Below are positions 1 through 12,564 of a stretch of DNA of 64,000 bases, one piece after another. The translations under genes and the position numbers were made by a program. Each line of letters starts with the position of its first letter. The stretch's first letter is position 1. The notes under the pieces are model-generated. The model did not search any database and was not told the origin of the DNA. It saw only the letters and a list, made by a program, of their open reading frames with translations. The stretch is from Achatina immaculata. Lineage: Eukaryota; Mollusca; Gastropoda; Stylommatophora; Achatinidae. The stretch is taken from contig CM019696.1 of NCBI GenBank assembly GCA_009760885.1, positions 41,834,221 to 41,898,220 on the forward strand. Reading direction: 5' to 3'.

Positions 1-109
1 CACGGAGAGGTGGGACAGGGGCTTGGTCAGCTATGGGTCGCTAGCCCTGACATTGACATATCAGCTATGGGTTGCTGATTATTTTATCAGGCGTCTCAAC
101 CGCCTTATG

Positions 110-535
110 TATATGAAACCTGGAAAACAACTAAAGAAATAGACAAGAAATTAGACTCTTTAAAAAATGCCTAAGGAAAATGTTCAGTATAAAGTGGAAA
201 GAATTCAAGAACAACGCAGAGATAAGACAGATTAGCAAACAACAACCTGTCTCATGGGTGATCAGAAAAAGAAGATGGACATATGTTAGTCACATGATAA
301 GAAGAAACATTCAGAGAATCCACAAACAACCTATCAAGTGGAACACAGCAGGCCAAAGAAAAAGAGGTCAACCATGTGAAAGAGGATATTGTTAAGAGAG
401 GGCAGTTCAGTAGGCATAACATTCCTTTCTGAGATTGAAAAACTCACCGAAGACAGGAAATCTTGGCGGACTACCATGCAGGCCCTATGTGAGACATTTA
501 GCGTAATGGGATGTAAGATGTAAGTGCATTATAGG
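110..535 (+). mobile_element. LINE D, 3' end fragment (5'-truncated)
   Basis: This is the degraded 3' end of an RTE-type LINE of the group I call D. Readable pieces include WKEFKNNAEIRQ, QQPVSWVIRKRRWTYVSHM and KWNTAGQRKRG, matching the same region of D copies at 9062-9787 and 32360-32905. The end reads into the ATGTAAGATGTAAG tail that marks D copies. Frameshifts and stops are present. It lies in the urease intron after exon 7. Bases 1-109 show nothing I recognise. Confidence 0.75.
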
Positions 536-1600
536 AAAGGAAGTAGATTAATAGGTGTGAACCAAAGGTCATTGTACACAAAAAAATGTGGGTAAATTAA
601 ATACATAAATTTCCAATTCAAATAAGATAGGTTGTTATGACATCCAAATTCTGCAGAAGAGCTTTTTTTAAAAAGAGGACTAAAATGTTATAAATTCAAC
701 CATATCTAATAAACTAGAGCTGATTGATGTATCCAGTACAGTTTTCTGAATCAGTGCCCCAGATAACCCCAGAGCAAGCCTAGAAACGAAGGCATCAAGA
801 AAAAAATGTTTTTTTGTTGGCCTGTTTTACCAGTGTGTGTCTGATTTTATTTTATTTTATTGTATATATTTCTGTCATATTCCTTCAAAGGGATTTTTTC
901 CTAATCTCTCTTTCTGTAAATATTCTTGAAGATATTGAAACAATATACATTAATGGTTCTGTTGACAGAAAAGTCTTTGTTACAGAAACTGGCACTCTAA
1001 AAATAGCAGAACTTACAGGGAAAAAAGTGTTAGTTGCAAGTCATAAAATTATTAATTGAAAGAAAACTATTTAACTTACCACAAAATATTATTTGCTTAA
1101 AATGCTTAAATTTATATAGTCTAATAACAAAGAACTGCATAACCTGGGACTTTTTGCATTTGAAAAAAAAAAAAAAAGGATGATTATGGATAACAGATTA
1201 ACAATGGCAGCCTTGAATGTTGGATTTTTTTTTTTATCACTTTCTCTGACTTTTTATTCTGGAAAATAACAGAATGAAAAAAAGTTCTGGCAGTGCTGGA
1301 TGGCTTTTATTTGAGGTTTCCTGCATTACCATTCTTCTTCATCTATGAAACAGTTGTTTGTAGGGTGTACATTAACAGTTCACTGCACTTGTTTTCAAAT
1401 TTTCATCAGCATAAGTGATATCTGACCTTCATGAAAGATCAGGTACAATGACAGTTGGCACAGCACATGATGATGGTGATGATGATGATGATGATGATGT
1501 ATTTGCCAACATCAAAGTGAAAAGCTTTCATGGCTTTCAGCATAACTCTGCTTAATCAAAATTAAAAAACATAAATCTGATCTGCCTCATTCACACGTAA
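536..1600. other. Intron sequence, no gene seen
   Basis: AT-rich DNA with A and T runs and one short (GATGAT)n stretch near 1467-1500. I see no coding signal on either strand. Confidence 0.6.
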
Positions 1601-1612
1601 ACTATAAAATAT

Positions 1613-1841
1613 CAGCTCATTCTCTGAGCTCAACTTGTTCTGTGTAGAAGATATGAGTAAATTCAGCTCATTCTCTGAGCTCAACTTGTTCTGTGTAGAA
1701 GATATGAGTAAATTCAGCTCATTCTCTGAGCTCAACTTGTTCTGTGTAGAAGATATGAGTAAATTCAGCTCATTCTCTGAGCTCAACTTGTTCTGTGTAG
1801 AATATATGAGTAAATTCAGCTCAATTTCTGGAGCAAAACTT
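1613..1841. repeat. Minisatellite, 51-bp unit, four full copies plus a partial
   Basis: Units begin at 1613, 1664, 1715, 1766 and 1817 (partial, diverged). Each begins CAGCTCATTCTCTGAGCTC, containing the short inverted repeat AGCTCA/TGAGCT. Because 51 is divisible by three, both strands are open across it (17-residue repeats); this is a repeat artefact, not a gene. Confidence 0.95.
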
Positions 1842-1859
1842 GCTTTGATTTTCTCTTAA

Positions 1860-2880
1860 ATATCACTAATGATGCACAGTGTGGATTTCTTTATCCTTAT
1901 TGCATGAAAAATGTCACTTCTCATCAATTTAATTGAAAACACTTTGCCACATTTAGCTTCACTTCAACTGTTACCACTTTTTTTTACAATTGCCATAGAC
2001 ATTCTTATCATTTGGACATATTCAAACAGTCTCTTACTTACAAACGTATCTGTGTTTCTAGGTAACATAAAAATATTTTACGAAAAAGCATTAAATACTT
2101 CTTTAAACATAATCCCATGTGGTTGATGAAATTAACAACTAAAATGAGATGAGTGGGGGTTTCCTTGTTAACAGCTGAGATGCAGAGATGTGCCAGTTTT
2201 GAATACCAAAACAAGAAATTGTGCTATAGACAGTTTAGCTTAATTTTTTGCAAATAGTATTCCCCTGTTTAAAAATCACATTACTGTCAAATCATGTCAT
2301 AAAAGCACACATTATTATTGAATTTACTATAATTCATGGTGTTGAAATGAAGTAAGCATTAACAAAAGATTTGTTGCAAAAGTAAACATTCTTGAAGATG
2401 TTGAAGCATAAGTAACGATTTATCAAAATGATGAAGCAACAGTGACAACTTTCCATAGATTTACAGCATATTAACTTTTTGATTAACATTGAATAATTTT
2501 GTTTCAAATTTTCAATACAGTATCTGTTACCGTCTGACTAAAAATCCATTTTCACCATATGTTTATTCACATCTGTTTCCTCTGGCCTTCTGATGCTACA
2601 AGCAAATTTAAAGAAATAAACTAGTTTTTTTTATGGTTAAATAAGTAGTTAAAATCAAGTGTCTCATCTCTGTAATGATTTGCCGTTTAAAAACATATGA
2701 GATTCATCATCTAAATTTATGGTTACAGGATATGCACTTATCCTTAATACTTCTCCTGTTAAAACATCTATGCCGTGACAAGGCTAGAGACTAGACTTCT
2801 CTTGCCTAAGGCCATTTTAGTTGATAATTTTGTAAAAGAAAAAAATAATAAAAAAATGAAATAGCAGTGACTCCATCAGA
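1860..2880. other. Intron sequence, no gene seen
   Basis: AT-rich single-copy-looking DNA. I see no gene or named repeat. Confidence 0.6.
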
Positions 2881-2887
2881 TTTTGAC

Positions 2888-3112
2888 CTCCAAGAGTGTC
2901 AGAACAAGAAATAAACAACTATAGATGTCAAACAAGAGCGTCAGCACCATGAGAGAAAGAGATAAACAAGTCCTATAGGAGTTTCAGTTTGAAGAGAGAA
3001 ACAGATAAGCATATCCTACAAGAGCGTCAGTATCATGAGAGAAAGAGATAAACAAGTTCTATAGGAGTGTCAATTATAGGGGAGAAACAGATAAGTACAT
3101 CCTGCAAGAGTG
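2888..3112. repeat. Degenerate minisatellite, about 43-bp half units forming an 86-bp unit
   Basis: The pattern AAGAGYGTCAG...GAGAGAAA-AGATAA recurs about every 43 bp, and two adjacent 86-bp units starting near 2933 and 3019 are close copies. Flanking half units are more diverged. Confidence 0.75.
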
Positions 3113-3390
3113 TCCCTAACCATAAAGGAAATAAATCAGCAAAAATATGGTCTACATAAACCTGCTGTATTCATATGTCTGTGTATACTTTTATATGGTA
3201 ATATTCTGGGTACAAGACAACCATCCAAGATAGATTTTTGCATATGTGAGAAAAAAATTTATTAGGTTTTGAGGATTTACTAAAGATAGAAGAAATAAGA
3301 ATTGAAAGAAGGAAAAGAAAGCAGAAGAACAAAGAGGAGAAGGAAAAAAAGAGTAGGAGGATAAAGAAGAAGAAAGATGATAAATCTGAC

Positions 3391-3489
3391 CTCTACTGAT
3401 CCAATAAGTTCACAAAGTCCATGAGCTATGGCTGGGTTGATTGTATACTTGGCTACATAACGTTTTACTCTCACATTGTCATTATCACC
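3391..3489 (-). CDS. URE: Urease exon 7 (GDNDN...[18 protein letters not shown])
   Basis: The exon is 99 bp, phase 0 at both ends. Its acceptor is CTATTACAAAG and its donor is GAG|GTCAGA, a weaker-than-usual GT site. It encodes [19 protein letters not shown], then [14 protein letters not shown]. Ureases continue with VGKLADLVLW; I found no such exon between 1 and 3390, so the rest of the gene lies to the left of the window. Position SH of the usual HGxSHxxGS motif reads CE here. Confidence 0.94.
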
Positions 3490-4105
3490 CTTTGTAATAG
3501 CATAGATGTTTAAAAAAAACATTAGTTTAAGAAAAGAGAATAGTACCAATCATAATTTTAAAAATGAATACTGAATAAAAATGACTCTAATTTATAATAA
3601 TTAGACAGGCACAAACACACACACATAAATATCCACACACATAGTAATGTCTAAAACCAAAAAAAAAAAAAAAACACGAAAATACATATTATTAAGAACT
3701 GTCTTATATTGTGTTAGCAGTTGCTTGGCCACTGTCATTTACTGGATGATTTTTTTTTAAAGTTAGGTTGTAAACTATTCAAAGCCAAACAGGAATATTC
3801 TTCCACCAAGTGAAATGCCCTCTACATATATAGCTAACTGTGGATATAAATAGCTGAGGAATACAACAATTAATTCTTGCTGTATTTTTGGGGTTAATCT
3901 GTTTAGAAGATGCTAGTAGAGAAAATATACACAAAATGATGACAACAAAAGGAAAACTACAACAGTACTCTTATTCACTTGACAAAGCATGCAGTTATGT
4001 GAACAAGCTAATCAATGGCTTAGAAAAGGGAAAACAACTGATTAGAAACACCAAGGGCCAAATAAAATGGTGAAGCATGATCATTAAAGTTTATTGCAAT
4101 GGCAC
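3490..4105. other. Intron sequence, no gene seen
   Basis: AT-rich DNA with a short (CA)n tract near 3610 and an A run near 3660. A 61-codon frame at 3888-4073 has no recognisable content. Confidence 0.55.
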
Positions 4106-4107
4106 CA

Positions 4108-5572
4108 AATGAATATTCATTCATTCATTTGCATGTCACTTGCGCAACTTTGCCTCCCTAACAGCACTTCTGTACTCGGGTGTGAGCAAGATGGCCTGCT
4201 ACTGATGCATCCATTTGCAGATCATTAACGATGTCTTGCAGCCATCTTCGCCTTGGTCTTCCTCTCTTTCTTTTTCACATTATGTACACTTCCAAGACGG
4301 TCTTCTCCAGATTATCATGACGTTTAATGTGTCCAAAATATTTAAGTTTTCTCTCTTTAATCCTCTTTACTAGCCAGCCTTCTTCAATATTAAGCTCTTG
4401 TAGTATAGATATATTTGTTCTTTTTTGTGTCCATGATATTTGAAGAACTCTTCTGTAGCATTTACATTCAAGGGCATTTATGTGTTTCTCAGCTGTTTTA
4501 TTAAGTGTCCAGGTCTCACAGGCATATGTTGCGATGAGAAAGATGCATGCCCTTAAAAATCTTATTTTTGTAGTTCTGACTGTTCCTCTCCACAGATTCT
4601 TTAGTTGTTTTACTTTCTGAAGAGCGATAGATGTCCTCCTTTTAATTTCCCTCATTGTATCTCCATTATTAGTTAGTAGTGATCCAAGATATTCAAAACT
4701 CTTCACTTCTTCCAGTTTTTCCTCACTGATACATATTTCAGCAGCCTTGTTTGTTTTGTCAGTTGTCATCAATTTAGTTTTCTTTGCATTAAGATAGAGG
4801 TTTTGCTCTTCGCTGTTCTTACGGACTGACATAATTAGTTTCTCCATTCCTTTTTGTGTTATGGACAGTAATACTATGTCATCAGCATATCTAATCTCTT
4901 TTATTTCATAACCTCCAATTTTTATGGCATCATAATATTCTTTGTCTACATCTTCTCTAACATTCCTTATTATATTTTCAGTATACAAGTTAAATAAGTA
5001 AGGTGACAATATCCACCCTTGATGGACCCCTTTTTTTATGTCAAACCAAGTTGTTGTTTCACCATTTATTCTTACTGCTGCTTGTTATTCTAGATACAGC
5101 AGTGATGTTAATTGTATCAAATGTGTTGGAAATCCCATTTTTTTCATTATTTTCCAAAGTTTCTGGTGTTGTACACAATCAAATGCCTTTGAGTAGTCTA
5201 TAAAGGCTAAATATAGATTCTCATTAAACTCTCTGCATTTCTCTATTATTAATCTTATACTGAATATATGATCTCTTGATCCTCTTCCTTGCCTGAAACC
5301 AGCTTGGACCATATTGACTTCTTCTTCTATTTTCTTTCGAAGTCTACCCATTATGATTTTTAACAGAATTTTACTGGCATGACTAATCAGGGCAACAGTT
5401 CTGTAGTTTGTGCATAATTTCAGGTTATCCTTTTTTAGCAGTGGTATGAATACAGTTCTTCTCCATTCTTTTGGCCAAATACCTGAATGCCATATCTTTT
5501 TACATAGTGCATGATAGATTGTTGCATATTCCTTTCCTCCTGCTTTAATAAATTCAGCTGTTATCTCATCAC
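4108..5572 (-). mobile_element. LINE B, 5'-truncated copy with reverse transcriptase
   Basis: On the minus strand, pieces of a reverse transcriptase read in order: VNMVQAGFRQGRGSRDHI, AFIDYSKAFDCVQ, MSPYLFNLYTENI, RYADDIVLL (the catalytic YADD box), SFEYLGSLLTNNGD, then the C-terminal CETWTLNKTAEKHINALECK. At 4275 a stop interrupts the KRKRGRPK motif, and the frame shifts between 5009 and 5085. The 3' end has the (ATGA)n-like tail typical of B copies. It lies in intron 6. It is a dead copy. I assign the RTE clade from motif style, not from a tree. Confidence 0.9.
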
Positions 5573-6080
5573 ATTATGGTGATGAACATAGGAATAGGAA
5601 ATAGAAAACTAGAGCAGCATTCAGCTTTGTTGACTTTTTTTTATTGAGCAGCAAAACAATATGTGCTTTGTGAGATAATAGACAAGAAATATTTTCTATG
5701 ATAATAAACACAAAGTGCTACATTAAAAAAAAAAAGTCAGTCTTCCTCAGAACTTGTTCTTCTTCTGTCTCACTGAAACTGGGAGCAAATCATTTTTGCA
5801 CAAGACTTGGAGGGGTCAAGTTTCACTTGGGATCAGTATATGAGTTGTGTGTTCATTTTGTTTAACTTTACATCTGGCAGTTTTGAGGATTTATAATTTG
5901 TTACTGCTCGGTGGTCAATATTCATAACTTGTTTATTTTATTGCAATTACTGGTATAATCTTGTTAAACTTCATATTAGACCTATTATTTCATTTTGTTT
6001 CTTTTTACCAAATTCAGTAGCTGTTGACTGTGAATGGTTTTATGGAGATGCTTACCCTGATCCAGAGCACCATTACTACT
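5573..6080. other. Intron sequence, no gene seen
   Basis: AT-rich DNA. No coding or repeat signal recognised. Confidence 0.5.
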
Positions 6081-6084
6081 GCTA

Positions 6085-6350
6085 CCTCAACACCTTACTG
6101 ACTTTGTTAACTTTTTAAATGAGTTCACCAGTCACAAGTGAGGTTTGTCCTTGTTCCCCTATATCAAGTACATCTGTGTGGTCATTCTTGAATTTCCTGC
6201 ATCAGTCTCTCACAAAACTGTCACTCATAATGTTATCACACATGTGATGCTACTGATGTTGAATCTCATTGGTGTTGAGTCCTTCTGCTTGCAGAAAATT
6301 AGTCACATGATGAATCTTACAGCTGGCAGCAATGACATTTACAGGATCTG
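6085..6350 (-). pseudogene. Mariner-type transposase, decayed N-terminal DNA-binding region
   Basis: On the minus strand, with frame breaks, I read IHHVTNFLQAEGLNTNEI, then NIMSDSFVRDWCRKFKNDHT, then GEQGQTSLVTGELI. This matches the helix-turn-helix domain of mariner/SETMAR-type transposases (xFLxAxGLxxxEIH...IMSxxxVRxWCRxFKxGRT...RSGRPSxVT). No catalytic D box is visible and I did not find terminal inverted repeats. It is an old fragment. Confidence 0.6.
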
Positions 6351-7215
6351 TGTTTACTTAGTTGCTACTCATTCACAGTTGAAAAAAATGGACTGTGGGT
6401 TGTCTTTAGCAAGATACAATTTCCTACCTCCAGCTACTATTTTTGTATAAAATCTATACTATTTTCTCTGGTTTCATCAGAATCTTTTCATCTTTTCCAT
6501 GAGAAGTTCTCATTTAGCACTTCAGAGTATGCCTAACACAGGTCTTCCAGTCCATTCATATTCGTATCAACTCACTGATGATCATATCAGCTGTCTTCCT
6601 CACATAATTTATATCATGCAGATTATCAGACACATCAGCTAACTCTATGTGTAGCAGCATCCCAACTTGATGTCTGGTAATTTTTTTTTGGTTCTGAATT
6701 GCCTCAACAGAATGGACTTGATCAACTGTTATGAACCTATCATTTATTTGTATTAGTGACTTCAGACTCTTCTTGGATTATTTCTCATGAATTAAGATAC
6801 AAAGCAGCTAAAAGTTTGAGTTAGACTTGCCTTTTCTTAGATGAGTTACAGTCTGAGTTTTTCACTTATTTCAGCACTGGACTCATTTTTGCCCTTCAAA
6901 CAGCCTGCCCTCTACCATGTCAATGCAAATAATCCGGTTGGAGCTGGGGTTCCTTTGAACTACTTTACAAAATATTTGAGAGAAAAGGCCATCCTCTGTT
7001 CTGCATTTATTTTAAATTTCTCACGAAAAAGAAACATTTGGCTGAAATTTTGGCTGTTTTTTCTCATCGTTTATGATCTTTCAGACTTTTATAAAGCTGC
7101 ATAAAATAATGTCAGCAACCTATATTTCCTTTTTTTTAAAAAAAAATTACTGCTGTCGCCATTTTCCTAAAATTATGAACTGAATGTTTAGCTAAGAAGT
7201 AAAATTTTATATTAT
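6351..7215. other. Intron sequence, no gene seen
   Basis: No recognisable coding domain. The frame at 6841-7104 resembles no family I know. Confidence 0.5.
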
Positions 7216-7654
7216 TTTCGTTGTTTTTCAGGTTAATGGGGTAGGGGTATCCCTTATCACAGGAGAAGTAAGATGTCTCTTACCTCTGTTAGTGTAGAGT
7301 ACCTGTATAGCCCCCCCCCCCCCGCCGATCATGGTGACGTGAAGCCATGGGAGCAGATGGTGGATGGAATGGGAGAGCAGCCGACAGATAATGTTGGTTA
7401 TGGTCACCATTCTATGATGGTAGGTATATGATCTCAATGTAGGGACACTAATCACTGATTAGTACAGTCACTGCCCAGAAGGAAAGCAATGGCAACTACC
7501 TTCTGGAACCATACCAAGAAACTCAAACAGCAAAATGAAATTTAAGGTAGAAAAAAATATTTTTAATCGCAAGTCCCCAAGGCCAGATAGATCTAATTTT
7601 AACAATGGGGAAGAGTGTGAGTCGGAGGACAGTACTAGTAATTGTAATGATGGA

Positions 7655-7816
7655 AAAATTGAGAGAAGAAGAAACAGAGGAAGACACAGAGAGAAGTTAC
7701 TGGATGGGCTGTCAGTGTGGCTAGGAAGAAAGTCAGTAGCGGATCTCATAATCAAATGTAAAGACAGGGAATTGTGGAGAAAAATGATCGCCTACGCCAC
7801 ATGGCACGGCACTTGA
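7655..7816 (+). mobile_element. 3' fragment of a different RTE-type LINE inserted in LINE B
   Basis: It encodes a LINE C-terminus: RRNRGRHREKLLDGLSVWLG, then RKSVADLIIKCKDRELW, ending TWHGT-stop with a TGATTGATTG tail. The B copy at 53530-53560 reads GACGGACAAAATCC without interruption; here the same spot is split, with GATGGAAAAA on one side and GATTGGACAAAA on the other, consistent with a short TSD. A relative sits at 45037-45266. Confidence 0.75.
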
Positions 7817-8316
7817 TTGATTGGACAAAAACCTGACAGAATTACCAAGAAAAACTCATGCATCAAACTAAAAAGAAAAATAAGAGTAGGAACATGGAAT
7901 GTAAGAAGTATATATGAGGGAAAGTATCAAATAATAAGTGATAAGATGAAAAGAGCGAGGATACACATTTTGGGAATCTGCGAACATCAAGCGAAAGGAT
8001 CACGACACTCCAAGAGCGAGAATGATGATATCTTTATATACTCTGGTGGAGAATTAGAAGGAAAGAATAGAGTGGCTTTTTTACTTGGACAAATCAACAT
8101 CAAAAGCATTACTAGGTTACAACGCAGTAAGTGATAGAATCTTAAGAAGAGAATCCTCACAATAAGACGGGCACTCCTAGAAATGTAACAATTATCAAGA
8201 TATATGCTCCTACATCAACAGCAGAAGAAGAGGAAATAGATGACTTTTATAACACACTGTAAACGACGATAGATCAGATACGAAAAAAATGATATTGTAT
8301 TAATAATGGGCAATTT

Positions 8317-8446
8317 TATCGGCCTTTTTGGCTAAGATCAAAATGGCTGAGGTCAAAGTGTCCTCTTGGCAGGTACCCTGATCAACATGCCCTTTGGTCA
8401 AAACAAAAGCGTCGTTATTTTTTTTAACAAATTGAGATTGAGACCA
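8317..8446 (+). ncRNA. U2-snRNA-derived SINE-like element, head portion (pseudogene)
   Basis: TCGGCCTTTTTGGCTAAGAT matches the conserved 5' region of U2 snRNA (CUCGGCCUUUUGGCUAAGAUCAA) with one extra T. It continues TCAAAATGGCTGAGGTCAAA and GTGTCCTCTTGGCAGGTACC, which are not U2 but recur at 34440-34515 on the other strand. It interrupts the endonuclease of LINE B just after IVLIMGNF. The sequence beyond about 8446 no longer matches the second copy. It is not a functional U2 gene, because the Sm site and branch-site region are missing. Confidence 0.65.
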
Positions 8447-9035
8447 AGAGTCAAAGAGATTACATTTTAGTTCAAAGAAGGTGGAGATCAAGTATAACTT
8501 CAGAAAAAACTCTACCAGGTGCCATTTGTGACACAGACCATGAGTTATTAACAGCAGACATGAAGATAAAGATAAAAAAGACAGTTAAGGGATCAAGACC
8601 ACTGATTTGATCTTACAAAAATACCAGAACAATACAGTATGGAAGTGAAGAATTATTTTGAAATACTGATGGCTGTACAGGAGGAGATGGCAGCTGAAGA
8701 GTTGGCCATGCAGGCCAGATATAACTTACTGACTACAGCTAAACACGTGGTTCCAGTAAATAAAACACAAAAGAATGAATGAACAGGAATGTATGATACA
8801 GTTGACTGTGAAGGCAGAAATGAATAGTATGATTTATTATTGGAGGAGAAAGAACCTGAATCCACAATTGAAGAAGTTTTATGGGCAATAAAAAAAATCT
8901 GAAAAATGGTAAATCACCAGGGTGTGATAAGATAACAGCTGAATGTATTAAGGAAGGACAATATATCATGCACTATGTAACAAGATTTGGAATTCAGGTA
9001 TTTGGCTAAAAGAATGGAAAAGAACTATATTCATC

Positions 9036-9803
9036 TTACATCTTACATCCTTCCCGTGCCGTTAAACGTCACATAGGGCTCGTATAGTTATTTGCCAAGT
9101 TATCTTGTTTTCCGCGATTTTTTCAAATTCATTAAGGGATGTTATGTTCACTAAACTGGCTTCTCTTAACAATGTCCTCTTTAGAGTTTCACACTGTTGA
9201 CCTCTTTCCCTTCGGTCTGCCATGGTCCACCCGACAGCCTGGTTTGTCACTCCCCGATTGTTTCTTCTCATCACATGGCCCGCATATGTCCATCTTTTTT
9301 CTCTGATCACCCATGAGGCAGGCTGCCGTTTGCTCATCTGTCCCATCTCTGCGTTGCCCTTAAACTCATTCCACTCTACACCAAATATTTTCCCGAGGCA
9401 CTTGTCTCCAAAAGAGTCCAACTTCTTGTCTATTTCTTCAGTTGATTTCCAGCTCTCGAGGATGGACATCACACATGAATTGAACAATCCCAACTTGGCC
9501 TTTGCGCTTCCAACTTTTGAATTCCACAAGTTTTCAATACCCCTGAAGGACAATGCTGCCCCCGCAAATCTAATTCTAACTTCCTTCCTGGCGTCACCAT
9601 CCCGGTTCATGTAGCTGCCAAGCCACGCAAATGGGTTCACTTCATCAACAGCTGTTCCCTCTACGCATATCTTTCCTTCTTGATTAATGAGAAATTTCAT
9701 AATTTTTGCTCTGGCTCCGTTAATTTCAAGATCTATTTTGCTACCAAAGGAAGACAGGGAATCTGTATCTTCCTGCATCGATTTCACATCGTTACTGACA
9801 AGA
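9036..9803 (-). mobile_element. LINE D 3' part, fused to the tail of a LINE A copy
   Basis: A long minus-strand frame (241 codons from 9787) reads SFGSKIDLEINGARAKIMKF, VNPFAWLGSYMNRDGDARKE, then a C-terminal region with WVIREKRWTYAGHVMRRN and GQQCETLKRTLLREASLV. The end carries the (GATGTAA)n tail of group D at 9036-9055. This is the best preserved 3' half of group D in the window. Its 5' part is missing: at 9803 it passes directly into the (ATC)n 3' tail of LINE A. Upstream D sequence is not found on the far side of A. Confidence 0.85.
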
Positions 9804-11840
9804 TCATCATCATCATCATCATCATCATCATGTGCTGTCCCGACTGGCGTTGGTTATTATGCTTCTCCAGAGTACACCATCTTTCATGCACGCCATCAGC
9901 TCAGTTGGTAATCTAGTCTCACACCATCCTGTCAGACTGACCAGTATCATTTCTCTTGGTCTTCCTCTTGATCTTCTTCCTTCTATTTTTCCTGTTGTTA
10001 TAATATTTTCAATGCCCCCTCTTCTCATTGCATGTCCTATGAAAGTACATTGTATCTCTCTTATCTTTTTGACAAGGTTTTTTGTGTCTCCAGCTCTTCT
10101 CATACATTCTTCATTAGTTATTTTTGGTGTCCAGGGGATTCGCAACATTATTCTAATAAACCACATTTCTGCTGCTTCCAATGATTTTTGTGCAGACTTG
10201 CCTATTGTCCATGATTCACTTCCATATAACATGATAGGTTCAATATAGCATTTTAGGACTCGTTTTCTAACATTCATTGATAAGGATGTGTTGGCTAATA
10301 TGTTTCTCATTCTCTGAAATGCCTATTCTGTTCCTAATTTCTGTTCTGAATTTCCCATCTGAAGTTATTACTGCTCCGACATATTTGAATTTCTGCACCT
10401 GCTTTAGAATAGTTCCGTTTAATTTGATACTGCATGCTGGTGGATTCTGTTTCTTAGATATAACCATAGTCTCTGTCTTTTTGATGTTCAAAGTAAGGCC
10501 TTTCTGTTCACTTTCTTTAGCGACTTTATCCAAGAGATTTTGCAGGTCTTGTTGGTTCTCAATTATCAGTACTGTGTCATCAGCATACCGAAGGTTGTTA
10601 ATATTGTATCCTCCAATTTTTGTGCCTGATTCTGTGATGATCGTTCTTAGAATATTCTCGCTGTACAGAGAAAAAAGGTCTGGAGATAGTACACATCCTT
10701 GTCGCATCCCTTGTTTTATAGGTTGATATTTTCCAGTTCTATTTTCAACACGAATTGCTGCTTCTTGCTGTCAGTGCAGATGTTTTCCAATCCTCAGATC
10801 TTTGCGTCTATAGTGATGTCTTCAAGCATTTTACTGATTTCATTATGTTTCATCTTGTGGAATGCCTTGGTGTAATCAATGAACCATAAGTAGAGATCTT
10901 TCTGTACTTCTAAAGCTCTTTCTGTTAGTGTTCGTAAAGCATAAATGGCATTGTGTGTTCCCTTTCCTTTAACAAATCCAAAATGTTTATCTGCTATTTC
11001 CATTTTTATCTTTTTCTTTCGTCTTTTCATAATGATTCTCAGAAGTATCTTCGTTATGTGACACGAGAGGCTGATAGTCCGGTGGTCATCACATTCCTTT
11101 GCACCTGGTTTCTTTGGTAGTGCTATGAACATGGATTTAATCAGGTCATTGGGCATATAACCACTATTGTAAATGTCATTCAGTAACTTGGTTATTATCT
11201 TTATTCCTATCTCCTCTAGTGCCTCTATTTCTTCTATTGTTATATTATCAGGCCCAGTCGTTTTTCCTTTCTTCATGTGTTTGATGGCATCTATGATTTC
11301 ATCTTCAAGTATTGGTGGTCCATCACAGTTTTCAGTATCTGATGTTAATTCTGGTCTTTATCCTCCATATAGCTCACAGATGTACTCTGTCCACGTGTCC
11401 AAAATGTCTTCTTTTCCCATTAATATTTTACCGTCTTTCGATTTCAGGCATCCTGTGGTATATTTTGTTTCCCTGCTTGTGAGTTCACTAATTCGTTTGT
11501 GCATGTTTTTGCTGTCTTTATTATGAGAGTCCTCTATCTGTCTGCACTGTTCATTTAACCCCACTTCTTTTGCTTCTCTGCATTTGCGTCTTATTTCTTT
11601 ATTTATCTTGCTATATTTTTCATCGTTATTTTTATTCCTCCTCCTCTTGTCCATCAGTCCTAACATGTCGCCTGTCATCCATTTATTTTTTCGGAGGCTT
11701 CTTTTTTTTTTTGGTGGTATTATCTCCTTAACAGTTTGATGGATAGAATCTCTTAACATTGCCAATTGTTCATCTATACTATTTATCTTTGCTATTGCAT
11801 TGTATCTATTTGTTATAATAACTTTGTATTGTTCTCTCTA
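9804..11840 (-). mobile_element. LINE A, 5'-truncated copy with RT
   Basis: Minus-strand pieces in order: linker [101 protein letters not shown] (catalytic YADD); [34 protein letters not shown]; and [13 protein letters not shown], ending at a (TGA)n tail. Three frame breaks; one, at GCAAAGATCTGAGG, is shared with two other A copies. The 5' end is cut in the linker at GAGAAC. With the D piece at 9036-9803 it forms one 2.8-kb block inside LINE B. Confidence 0.9.
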
Positions 11841-12564
11841 CCACTGAAAAAAACCAAAGGGTAAATTTGAAATTAAGCACAAACTACAGAACCATTGCTC
11901 TGACTAGTCATGCCAGTAAAATTCTATTAAAAATCACAATGGGTAGACTTCGTAAAAATACAAGAAGAAATCAATATGATCCAAGCTGATTTTATATAAG
12001 GAAGAAGATCAAGAGATCATATATTCAATATAAGATTAATAATAGAGAAATGCAGATAATTTAATGTGAATCTATATTTATCCTTTATAGACTACTCAAA
12101 GGCATTTGATTGTGTAAAACACCAGAAACTTTGAGAAATAATGGGAAAATGGGATTTCCAACACATTTGATACAATTAATATCGATGCTGTATCTAGACC
12201 AACAGGCAGCAGTAAGAATAAATGATGAAACAACAACTTAGTTTGACATAAAATAAAAGGTATATTAGGGGTGCATATTGTCGCCTTACTTATTTAACTT
12301 GTATACTGAAAATATAATGAGGAATGTTAGAGAAGATGTAGACAAAGAATATTACGATGCCATAACAAATGGAGGTTATGAAATACCAGAGATTAGTTAT
12401 ACTGATGACACAGTATTACTGTCCACAACACACACACACATACAAAAGAATGGAAAAAATAATTGTATCAGTCTGTAAGAATAGTGAAGACCAAAACCTT
12501 TATCTTAATGCAAAGAAAACAAATTGATGACAAATGACAAAACAAATAAGGCAGCTGAAATATA

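Noticed and set aside
3280..3549. A continuous 89-codon protein
   Set aside because: Only 3391-3489 is urease; the flanks are splice sites and low-complexity intron.
8317..8446. Functional U2 snRNA gene
   Set aside because: Only the first U2 segment is present, and it is followed by unrelated repeated sequence without an Sm site.
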